Below are positions 1 through 5,749 of a stretch of DNA of 6,817 nucleotides, piece by piece (position 1 is the first letter of the stretch; every line of letters starts with the position of its first letter). The DNA is from an uncultured Cloacibacillus sp. (lineage in GTDB: Bacteria > Synergistota > Synergistia > Synergistales > Synergistaceae): contig CAKSWL010000114.1 in the NCBI GenBank assembly GCA_934511335.1, positions 1-6,817 on the forward strand, read 5' to 3'. The notes beneath the pieces are model-generated. The model was not told the origin of the DNA. It was given only the letters and a program-made list of their open reading frames with translations, and made no database searches. The translations under genes and the position numbers were made by a program.

Positions 1-756
1 GCAGAGTCCCCACCCGGAAGCGCCGGTCTCCACGGCTATTTCTTCCGCGAGGAGGTATTCACGATGCTCTTCAGCGAGCAGGGGGAAGAAATCGTTGGGC
101 AGCCGCCCCGCCTTTTTTTTGTCCGCCAGCGTTTTAAGGCACCTTTGGGACTCTCTTCGTACCTCTTCGGCCGCCGGCGCTTTATAGCCTTTGCCGATAT
201 CGCGCGCCGCGTCCAGCTTCGCGTAGGCCTCTTTCGTATTCGAGCTCCATTTTGGGAAGGCCAGCAGCCATACCAGCTTTGGCGCTTTTCCCGCGGGGGT
301 CAGTATCTCGCCTGCGCCGCGCGCCTCGGCGGTCTCGTCGTCCGAAGCGAGAAAGGCTATATCCGCGCCCAAACGGAAGATCTCCTCTTCTTTCATTTCA
401 AGGGCATACTTTTCCCTGAGCCATTTCAGCAGGGCGGCGGCGTTTCCGCTGCCGGCCCCGATGCCGCTGCCGGCAGGGAAATACTTTTCAAGCCTTATCT
501 TCAGGGGAGGGATGCCCGCGCTGCATTTTCTTGCCGCTCTCAGAGCTTTCGTCACGAGGTTTTCTCCTATTATCGACATTCCCTCTACTTCCAAAGAATC
601 TCCCATAATTTCATCGTAATTTGCTTGAATTGTCAACCTTTCCGGCGCTCTTTTTTGCCAAAAAAGGGAATATATTTCATGATACCCGTCGCTGCGCTTA
701 GAGAGTACCCTCAGGGTGAGGTTGATTTTGATAGGGGAATATATTACATTCTGCAC
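1..756 (-). CDS. ispE: 4-diphosphocytidyl-2-C-methyl-D-erythritol kinase, 3' end beyond window
   Basis: Cytoplasmic GHMP-family kinase that phosphorylates the 2-hydroxyl of CDP-methylerythritol with ATP, the fourth step of the MEP route to isoprenoids. I read 252 codons without a stop; the family is usually about 280-300 residues, so only the C-terminal tail is missing. Visible motifs are SPIKINLTLRVL with Lys10, SDGYHEI with His26, the glycine-rich ATP loop PAGSGIGAGSGNAA (residues 94-107), GADIAF with Asp132, and LPNDFFPLL further on. Lys10, His26 and the GAD aspartate correspond to active-site residues known from E. coli IspE. The start is GTG, chosen because AGGAGG lies 6 nt upstream and the SPxKINL motif begins seven residues in. 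Residues after the GAD motif (SDDETAEARGAGE) depart from the usual GGTAxxxGxGE pattern, so this is a somewhat diverged copy. It lies downstream of veg, separated by a terminator-like hairpin. Confidence 0.93.
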   Translation of the reverse strand, partial: MQNVIYSPIKINLTLRVLSKRSDGYHEIYSLFWQKRAPERLTIQANYDEIMGDSLEVEGMSIIGENLVTKALRAARKCSAGIPPLKIRLEKYFPAGSGIGAGSGNAAALLKWLREKYALEMKEEEIFRLGADIAFLASDDETAEARGAGEILTPAGKAPKLVWLLAFPKWSSNTKEAYAKLDAARDIGKGYKAPAAEEVRRESQRCLKTLADKKKAGRLPNDFFPLLAEEHREYLLAEEIAVETGASGWGLC

Positions 757-762
757 CGCGGC

Positions 763-768
763 CCTCCT
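763..768 (-). promoter_or_regulatory. Ribosome binding site of ispE
   Basis: On the minus strand AGGAGG stands 6 nt before a GTG codon. This full consensus site decides the GTG at 754-756 as the ispE start. It begins only 11 nt after the T-run of the hairpin upstream, so an ispE transcript must come from read-through or from a promoter inside or before veg. Confidence 0.85.
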
Positions 769-779
769 GCATATATACT

Positions 780-810
780 AAAACGCCCCGGCTCGTCATC
801 TGCCGGGGCG
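780..810 (-). terminator. Intrinsic terminator-like hairpin after veg
   Basis: A perfect 9-bp inverted repeat (784-792 with 802-810; arm CGCCCCGGC) with a 9-nt loop is followed on the minus strand by TTTT and then AGTATATAT. Position (19 nt past the veg stop), GC-rich stem and T-run fit a rho-independent terminator for veg. The T-run is short and interrupted, so termination may be partial; the next gene on the same strand, ispE, begins 24 nt further on. Confidence 0.75.
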
Positions 811-828
811 TAGTCAGTCAAAGAATTT

Positions 829-1074
829 CTAAAAGAGATTTTCTCCGCTGGGTTCCAGCTGCAACTCCACTTCTCTTGTAAGGAGATCCGTGTAGCTGAA
901 TGAGATCGTGCTCTGCTGGGATTCTATAAACACCGTAAAGAGACTTGGATAAGTCTCCTTGATTATCCCTGTGCGCTCCTCAATCTTGCGCCTGCCGTTG
1001 GCCGCGCGGTATGAGATTTTGGACCCTTTGTGGAGAGACACTATCTCACGAATTGATTCTAAAGTATACGCCAT
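829..1074 (-). CDS. veg: Veg family small protein (DUF1021-like)
   Basis: An 81-residue protein matching the Veg family, best known from Bacillus subtilis, where veg lies near ispE and has been linked to biofilm formation; its molecular role is not settled. The recognisable features are the N-terminal MAYTLESIREIVSLHKGSKI, the basic NGRRKIEERTGIIKETYPSLF core (NGRRK at about residues 25-29) and the SFSYTDLLTREVEL segment near the end, all of which parallel the Bacillus protein in order and spacing. No signal peptide or membrane segment is visible, so it should be cytoplasmic. I chose the ATG at 1072-1074 because GGAGG lies 8 nt upstream; a GTG five codons earlier overlaps that site and adds residues without family support. 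It has its own promoter and is followed by an intrinsic terminator. Confidence 0.88.
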   Translation of the reverse strand: MAYTLESIREIVSLHKGSKISYRAANGRRKIEERTGIIKETYPSLFTVFIESQQSTISFSYTDLLTREVELQLEPSGENLF

Positions 1075-1082
1075 ACACAACA

Positions 1083-1087
1083 CCTCC
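1083..1087 (-). promoter_or_regulatory. Ribosome binding site of veg
   Basis: GGAGG on the minus strand ends 8 nt before the ATG at 1074. It overlaps the alternative in-frame GTG at 1087-1089 and so argues against that longer start. Confidence 0.8.
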
Positions 1088-1102
1088 ACAAATCGTCTAG
1101 TA

Positions 1103-1131
1103 ATTGTACATCAAAACAGGTTGAATTGCAA
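1103..1131 (-). promoter_or_regulatory. Sigma-70-type promoter for veg
   Basis: On the minus strand TTGCAA (1126-1131) and TACAAT (1103-1108) are separated by exactly 17 nt, four and five matches to the TTGACA and TATAAT consensus boxes. Transcription would start near 1096, giving a leader of roughly 20 nt that contains the veg ribosome binding site. The veg promoter of B. subtilis is a known strong housekeeping promoter, which agrees with a good match here, but activity is inferred from sequence only. Confidence 0.72.
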
Positions 1132-1178
1132 TACAATCTGCGCGGCGGAGGTGCGTTCCCGACCCTTTATGCGAACAT

Positions 1179-3089
1179 TTATTTTTTCATTAAAATGCGT
1201 TTGTCGCCGACTCTCCTGGTAACTCCTTTGCTGTCGAAGTATTCAAGCAGCGGCAGCGCGTATTTTCTGCTGCTGCCAGTCGCGTCGCGCACGGCGGCGA
1301 GCGTGATGTCTCCGGAAATATTTGCTAACTTTTCTCTGAAATCCGCCTCAATTTCAGAGAACAGGAGATAGGCCCCCGTGATCAGCGCAAGCTCTTTTTT
1401 CTCCTTGAGATAGGCGACGACCCGCTTCATCTCTTCCGTCGTAAAGCCTAAGGCCGCCTGTGCCTCATCGACGCTGGGCATAGCGTAGCCCAGCTTGAGG
1501 GTGTAGGCGCGAAGGGCGGCGACGTTGGCGGAAAACTGCGCCTCGTCAAATGGCTCGAAATCGGCAAGCCGCGCGCGCTCATCCTCAAATTTTATCATCC
1601 CCAGTTTGTCAAAGAGGGCGAGAAGCTCCCGCGTAAATTTTGTCTCCTGCAAGTCGAGGGCCTTCGCGCATTCTTCGGAGGGCATCCCTTTTCTCTCCGG
1701 ATGCTCCTTGTGGAAGGCGGCGAGCGCCTTCGCCAGCTCCGCTCCCAGTTCCTCCAGCTTGGCCTTTGAGAACAGCGCGGCATTGCCGCCGCGGATCACG
1801 CCTATTTCTTTGCGCGCTTCCAACGGAGAGATGGCGCGCATGAGCTCGGCGACAGTTATCTCATTCATTCTCGCCGCCTCCGAGGCGGCAAGAGCCCCGC
1901 GGTAATTTACCAGCGCAAGCAGCCGCTCTTTGAGGGGCGGCTCTTCGGAAAGCCTCTCTAGATATTCCAGCAGGGCGTTCTTCATCTGCTTGTTTTTGGG
2001 GCGTTCTCCGGCCGGCATCAGTACCTTTCCCCCCGCCGCCGTCGCCAGCGGGCTGTAGGTCCTGAGTATGAAGCGGCTGTTCATGGCGGTCACTACCTGA
2101 TCTTCGGTGATCAACTGTGCCGCGGCGCTTTCTCCCGGCAAAATCTCTTCCCTGTCGAGCAGCGACACGCGCGTCACTGTGTCCGTGGTCCCTACATGGA
2201 GCCGCAGCCGCTGCCAGTGGCGGATCGGCTCTGCCGCGGGAAGCAGGCTGATGCAGACGTCAAGGCACTGGGAGGCGGTGAAGCAGTCTTTGGCGGTCAC
2301 GACGTCCCCGCGATTTACGTCCTCAAGGGATACCCCCGCGAGGTTCGCCGCGACGCGCTGCCCGGCTGTGGCGATGGGGACCGAGGCGCCGTGTACCTGG
2401 ATGGAGCGCACCTTTGAGGGGATGTTGCGCGGCATGACCTCGACTTCGTCGCCCTCGCGGATTTCGCCGCTGATCGCCGTGCCGGTGACGACGGTGCCGA
2501 AGCCGGAGATGTGAAAGGCTCTGTCCACGGGAAGAAAAAAGGCGCCCCGGCGGCTCTTGGCGTCCGCTTTTTCGGTCATCAGCTGCAGCGCCTTTTTCAG
2601 TTCGCCGATGCCCGCGCCCGTGACCGCGGAGACGGGGATGAGCGGTTTATCGGCGAGAAACGTATCGGACAGCAGAGACCTGGCGTCGTCCATCGCCATT
2701 TCAAGCATCTCCTCGTCGACGAGGTCTATCTTATTGATTACCGTCAGGCCGTTTTTAATGCCTAGCAGTGATAGTATCGCAAGGTGTTCGCGTGTCTGCG
2801 GCATCACGCCGTCGTCGGCGGCGATGACGAGCATTACCGCGTCGACGCCCGCCGCGCCGGCGACCATCTGGCGGATGAATTTCTCGTGGCCGGGCACGTC
2901 GACGATGCTTATCGTCCGCCCTGAGGGCAGCGTGAACGGCGCGAAGCCGAGCTCTATCGTCATGCCGCGTTTTTTTTCCTCCGCCAGGCGGTCGCAGTCG
3001 ACGTCCGTGAGGCGCTTGACGAGGGTAGTCTTGCCGTGGTCTATGTGTCCGGCGGTGCCGATCACGAAGGGATACTCGTTGTTAGGCAT
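1179..3089 (-). CDS. selB: Selenocysteine-specific elongation factor SelB
   Basis: SelB is the dedicated GTPase that binds Sec-tRNA(Sec) and the SECIS hairpin in selenoprotein mRNA, delivering selenocysteine at UGA. The 636-residue product is the usual family length. The GTPase domain shows GHIDHGKT (14-21), RGMTIELGF (41-49), DVPGH (64-68), NKID (119-122) and SAV (154-156). EF-Tu-like domains II and III plus the SelB-specific domain follow to about 365, with VRSIQVHG at 227-234. The C-terminal part contains the winged-helix repeats, with KGMPSEEC near 467-474 and the strongly conserved final module SRKYALPLLEYFDSKGVTRRVGD (607-629) that contacts the SECIS in studied homologues. The start is ATG one base after the selA TGA, suggesting coupled translation. 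A GTG four codons earlier (3099-3101) would overlap selA by 11 bases but has no properly spaced ribosome site. Confidence 0.96.
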   Translation of the reverse strand: MPNNEYPFVIGTAGHIDHGKTTLVKRLTDVDCDRLAEEKKRGMTIELGFAPFTLPSGRTISIVDVPGHEKFIRQMVAGAAGVDAVMLVIAADDGVMPQTREHLAILSLLGIKNGLTVINKIDLVDEEMLEMAMDDARSLLSDTFLADKPLIPVSAVTGAGIGELKKALQLMTEKADAKSRRGAFFLPVDRAFHISGFGTVVTGTAISGEIREGDEVEVMPRNIPSKVRSIQVHGASVPIATAGQRVAANLAGVSLEDVNRGDVVTAKDCFTASQCLDVCISLLPAAEPIRHWQRLRLHVGTTDTVTRVSLLDREEILPGESAAAQLITEDQVVTAMNSRFILRTYSPLATAAGGKVLMPAGERPKNKQMKNALLEYLERLSEEPPLKERLLALVNYRGALAASEAARMNEITVAELMRAISPLEARKEIGVIRGGNAALFSKAKLEELGAELAKALAAFHKEHPERKGMPSEECAKALDLQETKFTRELLALFDKLGMIKFEDERARLADFEPFDEAQFSANVAALRAYTLKLGYAMPSVDEAQAALGFTTEEMKRVVAYLKEKKELALITGAYLLFSEIEADFREKLANISGDITLAAVRDATGSSRKYALPLLEYFDSKGVTRRVGDKRILMKK

Positions 3090-3090
3090 C

Positions 3091-4524
3091 TCAGAAAACA
3101 CGCTCCGCCGGCATTCCGAGTATCTCGCCGAGGGCGCCGATGATGCGTCTGTCGTCTCCGGCGCGCATGGTGCGCAGGTGGAAGAGTATCTTATCCTCCG
3201 CCGCCCCCGTAATGACGGGGCAGCTCACGCGGCGCAGCCTTTCCGCGAGCTTGCCGGCGCTGCCCATCTCGGGCAGGCGCAGCGCGACGGCGTATCCCGC
3301 GAGCGCCGATTGGGGGAAGGAGCCGCCGCCCACGGTGTCGTCGACCGGTACGACCTCTATCGTAAGACGCTGTATCTTTGTATTCTTGAAAAAGGCCCGG
3401 AGCCGGCGGCGGAACTTCTTCGCCTCTTCAAGCAGCTCCTCCTTTGTCTTGAATATCATGCCGATCGTCGGGATCGCGCGAAAATCGCCGCGCAGGTAGA
3501 GGCGCAGCGTCGCCTCGCAGGCGGCGAGCGTCATCTTGTCGACGCGCAGCGCGCGCAGCAGCTGATGTGATTTGAGTTTTTCGATCAGCTCCCTTTTGCC
3601 GACTATCGCGCCGATCTGCGGTCCTCCCAGCAGCTTGTCGCCGGAGAAGGTGACGAGGTCGCAGCCCGCCCGCAGCGACTCCGCGACCGTGGGGTCGTTC
3701 TCGCTCGAAAGCCCCGCCGCCGCGGTATCGATCAGCATCCCGCTGCCGAGATCCTCCATGAAGATGAGGCCGCGGGAGTGGGCGAGCGCCGCGAGTTCTT
3801 CGCGCGGGACCGCGCAGGAAAAACCGGTGACGCGGTAATTGGAGGGGTGAATCTTGAGAAGCATGGCGCTTTCTTCGGTGATCGCGCTCTCGTAATCCTT
3901 TATGTGGGTACGGTTCGTCGTGCCGACCTCTACCATCGTCGTGCCGGAGAGGGCCATGATGTCGGGGATGCGGAAGGAGCCGCCGATTTCGACGAGCTCG
4001 CCGCGCGAGACGATCGACTCCCTGCCCTTCGCGAGCGCCGAAAGCGCAAGGATCACCGCCGCCGCGTTGTTGTTCACGACGAGCGCCGCCTCCGCTCCCG
4101 TGAGGCGGCACAGCAGCCATTCAACGTGGTTGTTGCGGTGGCCGCGCGCGCCCTCGTCGAGCGAATATTCTAGGGTGCTGTATGAGCCGGCGATATCCAG
4201 CACCTCTTTCACCGCTGCCTCGGCGAGCAGCGAGCGTCCCAGGTTGGTGTGGATGACTACGCCGGTCGCGTTGACGACGCGGCGCAGGCTCGGCGCCGCT
4301 TTTTTCTCCAACAGTCGTTTGGCGTCGTTTTCGATGGATTCGAAGTCGAAGGCCGTATCCGGGGCCTTCAGGATCTTAGCGCGCTGGGCGGCGAGAAGCT
4401 CCGTCAGCAGCAGCTTCACCGTTTCGCGCCCCAGTCTTTCTTCATATCCCGCGATCCACGGCAAAGCCAGCAGCTTGTCCATGGAGGGGATGTTTCTCAT
4501 GATTTTCTGAATGCTTGCCTCCAA
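3091..4524 (-). CDS. selA: L-seryl-tRNA(Sec) selenium transferase SelA
   Basis: PLP-dependent enzyme that converts Ser-tRNA(Sec) to selenocysteyl-tRNA(Sec) using selenophosphate, supplying the substrate of SelB. It is cytoplasmic and works as a large homo-oligomer in studied bacteria. The 477 residues match the family (about 460). The N-terminal tRNA-binding region (MEASIQKIMRNIPSMDKLL onward, about 1-75) precedes the hallmark RRVVNATGVVIHTNLGRSLL (81-100). Further on are GARGHR (125-130), EDLGSGML (257-264) and TFSGDKLLGGPQ with the PLP-binding Lys297 next to Asp296. The start is TTG, supported by GGGAGG 7 nt upstream; the next ATG at codon 9 has no suitably spaced site and would cut the conserved N terminus. 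It lies 67 nt after hemW and its TGA sits one base before the selB ATG, so selAB form a translationally coupled pair. Confidence 0.96.
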   Translation of the reverse strand: MEASIQKIMRNIPSMDKLLALPWIAGYEERLGRETVKLLLTELLAAQRAKILKAPDTAFDFESIENDAKRLLEKKAAPSLRRVVNATGVVIHTNLGRSLLAEAAVKEVLDIAGSYSTLEYSLDEGARGHRNNHVEWLLCRLTGAEAALVVNNNAAAVILALSALAKGRESIVSRGELVEIGGSFRIPDIMALSGTTMVEVGTTNRTHIKDYESAITEESAMLLKIHPSNYRVTGFSCAVPREELAALAHSRGLIFMEDLGSGMLIDTAAAGLSSENDPTVAESLRAGCDLVTFSGDKLLGGPQIGAIVGKRELIEKLKSHQLLRALRVDKMTLAACEATLRLYLRGDFRAIPTIGMIFKTKEELLEEAKKFRRRLRAFFKNTKIQRLTIEVVPVDDTVGGGSFPQSALAGYAVALRLPEMGSAGKLAERLRRVSCPVITGAAEDKILFHLRTMRAGDDRRIIGALGEILGMPAERVF

Positions 4525-4538
4525 GGGAAGTCCTCCCT
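4513..4538 (-). promoter_or_regulatory. selA ribosome binding site inside a possible start-site hairpin
   Basis: The minus strand reads GGGAGG (4532-4537), 7 nt, then the TTG start of selA. The same bases can fold: AGGGA (4534-4538) pairs with TCCCT (4524-4528) around a GGACT loop, so part of the Shine-Dalgarno and the first base of the start codon would be paired. A second short inverted repeat, CTTG (4522-4525) with CAAG (4514-4517) around GAGG, uses two of the same bases, so the two hairpins exclude each other. The ribosome site is well supported; any regulatory role for the hairpins is inference. Confidence 0.5.
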
Positions 4539-4591
4539 GTTATTTTATATTGGTATTAACCCCTTAATTGTATATGAAAACCTCAAGAAAG
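4525..4591 (-). other. AT-rich spacer between hemW and selA
   Basis: This 67-nt gap is clearly richer in A and T than the flanking genes. It holds TATAAA (4544-4549) and TACAAT boxes, but neither has a TTGACA-like partner at 16-18 nt, and the TATAAA box would start transcription inside the selA ribosome site. I see no GC-rich hairpin with a T-run, so read-through from hemW into selA is plausible. A weak selA promoter cannot be excluded. Confidence 0.45.
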
Positions 4592-5731
4592 TTATATGAT
4601 TTCTGACCAAATCAGATTCGCTATCCTCATCCCCTTATTGGTCAGCCGTATCCCCGCGGCGTCAGCCTCGTAAAGATCGCGGGGAAATTTTCGCAATGAA
4701 TCTGTGACCGCCGCGAAGGCCTTCTCGCCGTACCTCTCCGTAAACTCCCTCCCGTCGATGCCGGCGGTCATCCTCAGCCCCATCACCGCCGCCTCGCGGG
4801 CGCTTTTTTCTAGTGGCAGCCTTTCACTCTCCGCGACGGGCAGGCGGCCGCGCGAAAGCGCCGCCGCATAGCGCCGCAGATCGCCGAAATTTTTATAGCG
4901 CAGGCCCGACAGACAGCCGGCCGCTCCTGGTCCGGCGCCGATATATTCTCCCTCACGCCAGTAATTTATGTTATGGCGGCTCTCGCTTCCCGGCCTTGCG
5001 AAATTCGCGACCTCATATTGGGCGTAGCCCTTGCGCGGCAGATACCACTGCGCCCAGCGATAGGCGGCGTAGCCGTCGCCGAGCGTTTTTTCGTCGAGCG
5101 CGGCCCACGGAGTGCCCTCTTCCAGAGACAGCTGATAGAGCGATATGGGGCTGAGGCCGCAGCGCACCGCTTCGCGCAGCGTGCGCCCCCAGTTTGCGAA
5201 GCTCTGATGAGGCAGCCCGAAGATAAAATCCGCGCTCACCGAAAAACCCGCGGCGAGCGCCGCCGAAATCGCTCCGTGGGCCTGGCGCGAGCTATGGAGC
5301 CTCCCCATCAGCGAAAGCTCCGCGTCGTCGAAGCTCTGCACGCCGAGGCTGACGCGCGTCACACGCCAGTCGCGCCAGGCGAACAGATGCTCCGCTGCAA
5401 GAGAATTGGGATTCGCTTCGACGGTGACCTCCGCCGCGGGGGCGAAATCAAAATATCTCTCGACGAGCTCAATAAGCTCAAGCCATTGCGGCCCCGTAAG
5501 CGTCGTCGGCGTGCCGCCGCCGAAATAACAGGTGGCAAGCTTCGGGCGTTTCTCCGCAAAAAGGCGGAGCGCAAATTCGCGCCCCAGCATCGCGAGCCAA
5601 AGCTCACGCTCCCCCTCCTTCGGCACGGCGCTCTCAAAGGCGCAATAATTGCATTTGCGCCCGCAGAAGGGAACGTGTATATATAGAGAGAGGGAATCTT
5701 TGATTCCCGTCTTGGGGTTTGGCCTTTCCAT
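4592..5731 (-). CDS. hemW: Radical-SAM heme chaperone HemW
   Basis: A 379-residue member of the HemN/HemW radical-SAM group. HemW homologues bind heme and are thought to pass it to membrane haem proteins; many databases misname them oxygen-independent coproporphyrinogen III oxidase. The [4Fe-4S] motif is YIHVPFCGRKCNYCAF with Cys23, Cys27 and Cys30 (CxxxCxxC). Phe32 follows where true HemN has a fourth cysteine, which favours HemW. Then come GGGTP (71-75), the EANP segment (105-108), RVSLGVQSFDD (126-136), DFIFGLPHQS (168-177), YQLSLEEGTPW (199-209) and HNINYW (253-258), the HNxxYW signature of HemW. At 266-272 the sequence is AGPGAAG, where relatives usually have GAH, so the histidine is replaced by Ala271. 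The ATG at 5729-5731 is the only plausible start; no clear Shine-Dalgarno precedes it, and lepA ends just 18 nt upstream, suggesting coupling to lepA translation. Confidence 0.93.
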   Translation of the reverse strand: MERPNPKTGIKDSLSLYIHVPFCGRKCNYCAFESAVPKEGERELWLAMLGREFALRLFAEKRPKLATCYFGGGTPTTLTGPQWLELIELVERYFDFAPAAEVTVEANPNSLAAEHLFAWRDWRVTRVSLGVQSFDDAELSLMGRLHSSRQAHGAISAALAAGFSVSADFIFGLPHQSFANWGRTLREAVRCGLSPISLYQLSLEEGTPWAALDEKTLGDGYAAYRWAQWYLPRKGYAQYEVANFARPGSESRHNINYWREGEYIGAGPGAAGCLSGLRYKNFGDLRRYAAALSRGRLPVAESERLPLEKSAREAAVMGLRMTAGIDGREFTERYGEKAFAAVTDSLRKFPRDLYEADAAGIRLTNKGMRIANLIWSEII

Positions 5732-5749
5732 CAGCGCGCCGCCGGCCGC

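Noticed and set aside
64..813. Plus-strand open frame of 249 codons
   Set aside because: It is antisense to ispE, whose kinase motifs are clear, and runs through the veg-ispE terminator hairpin. No ribosome site or recognisable domain.
1075..1089. Longer veg start at the GTG (MEVLC extension)
   Set aside because: The GTG overlaps the GGAGG site that serves the ATG at 1074, and the extra residues are not part of the Veg family pattern.
1090..1178. A tRNA-Sec (selC) or small RNA gene between selB and veg
   Set aside because: The gap is too short for tRNA-Sec, has no cloverleaf pairing or CCA end, and is largely occupied by the veg promoter.
2557..3570. Long plus-strand open frame of 337 codons
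   Set aside because: It lies antisense across the junction of selB and selA, both unmistakable. Its sequence is Ser/Arg/Ala-rich in the first half with no family pattern, as expected from the complement of GC-rich codons.
3428..4120. Minus-strand open frame of 230 codons inside selA
   Set aside because: A different frame within selA, extremely rich in Arg and Gly, which is a shadow of the real codons.
4544..4549. TATAAA as the -10 box of a selA promoter
   Set aside because: No acceptable -35 box at 16-18 nt, and transcription would begin inside the Shine-Dalgarno sequence.
4973..5686. Plus-strand open frame of 237 codons
   Set aside because: Antisense to hemW; Arg/Ala-rich composition without domain signals.
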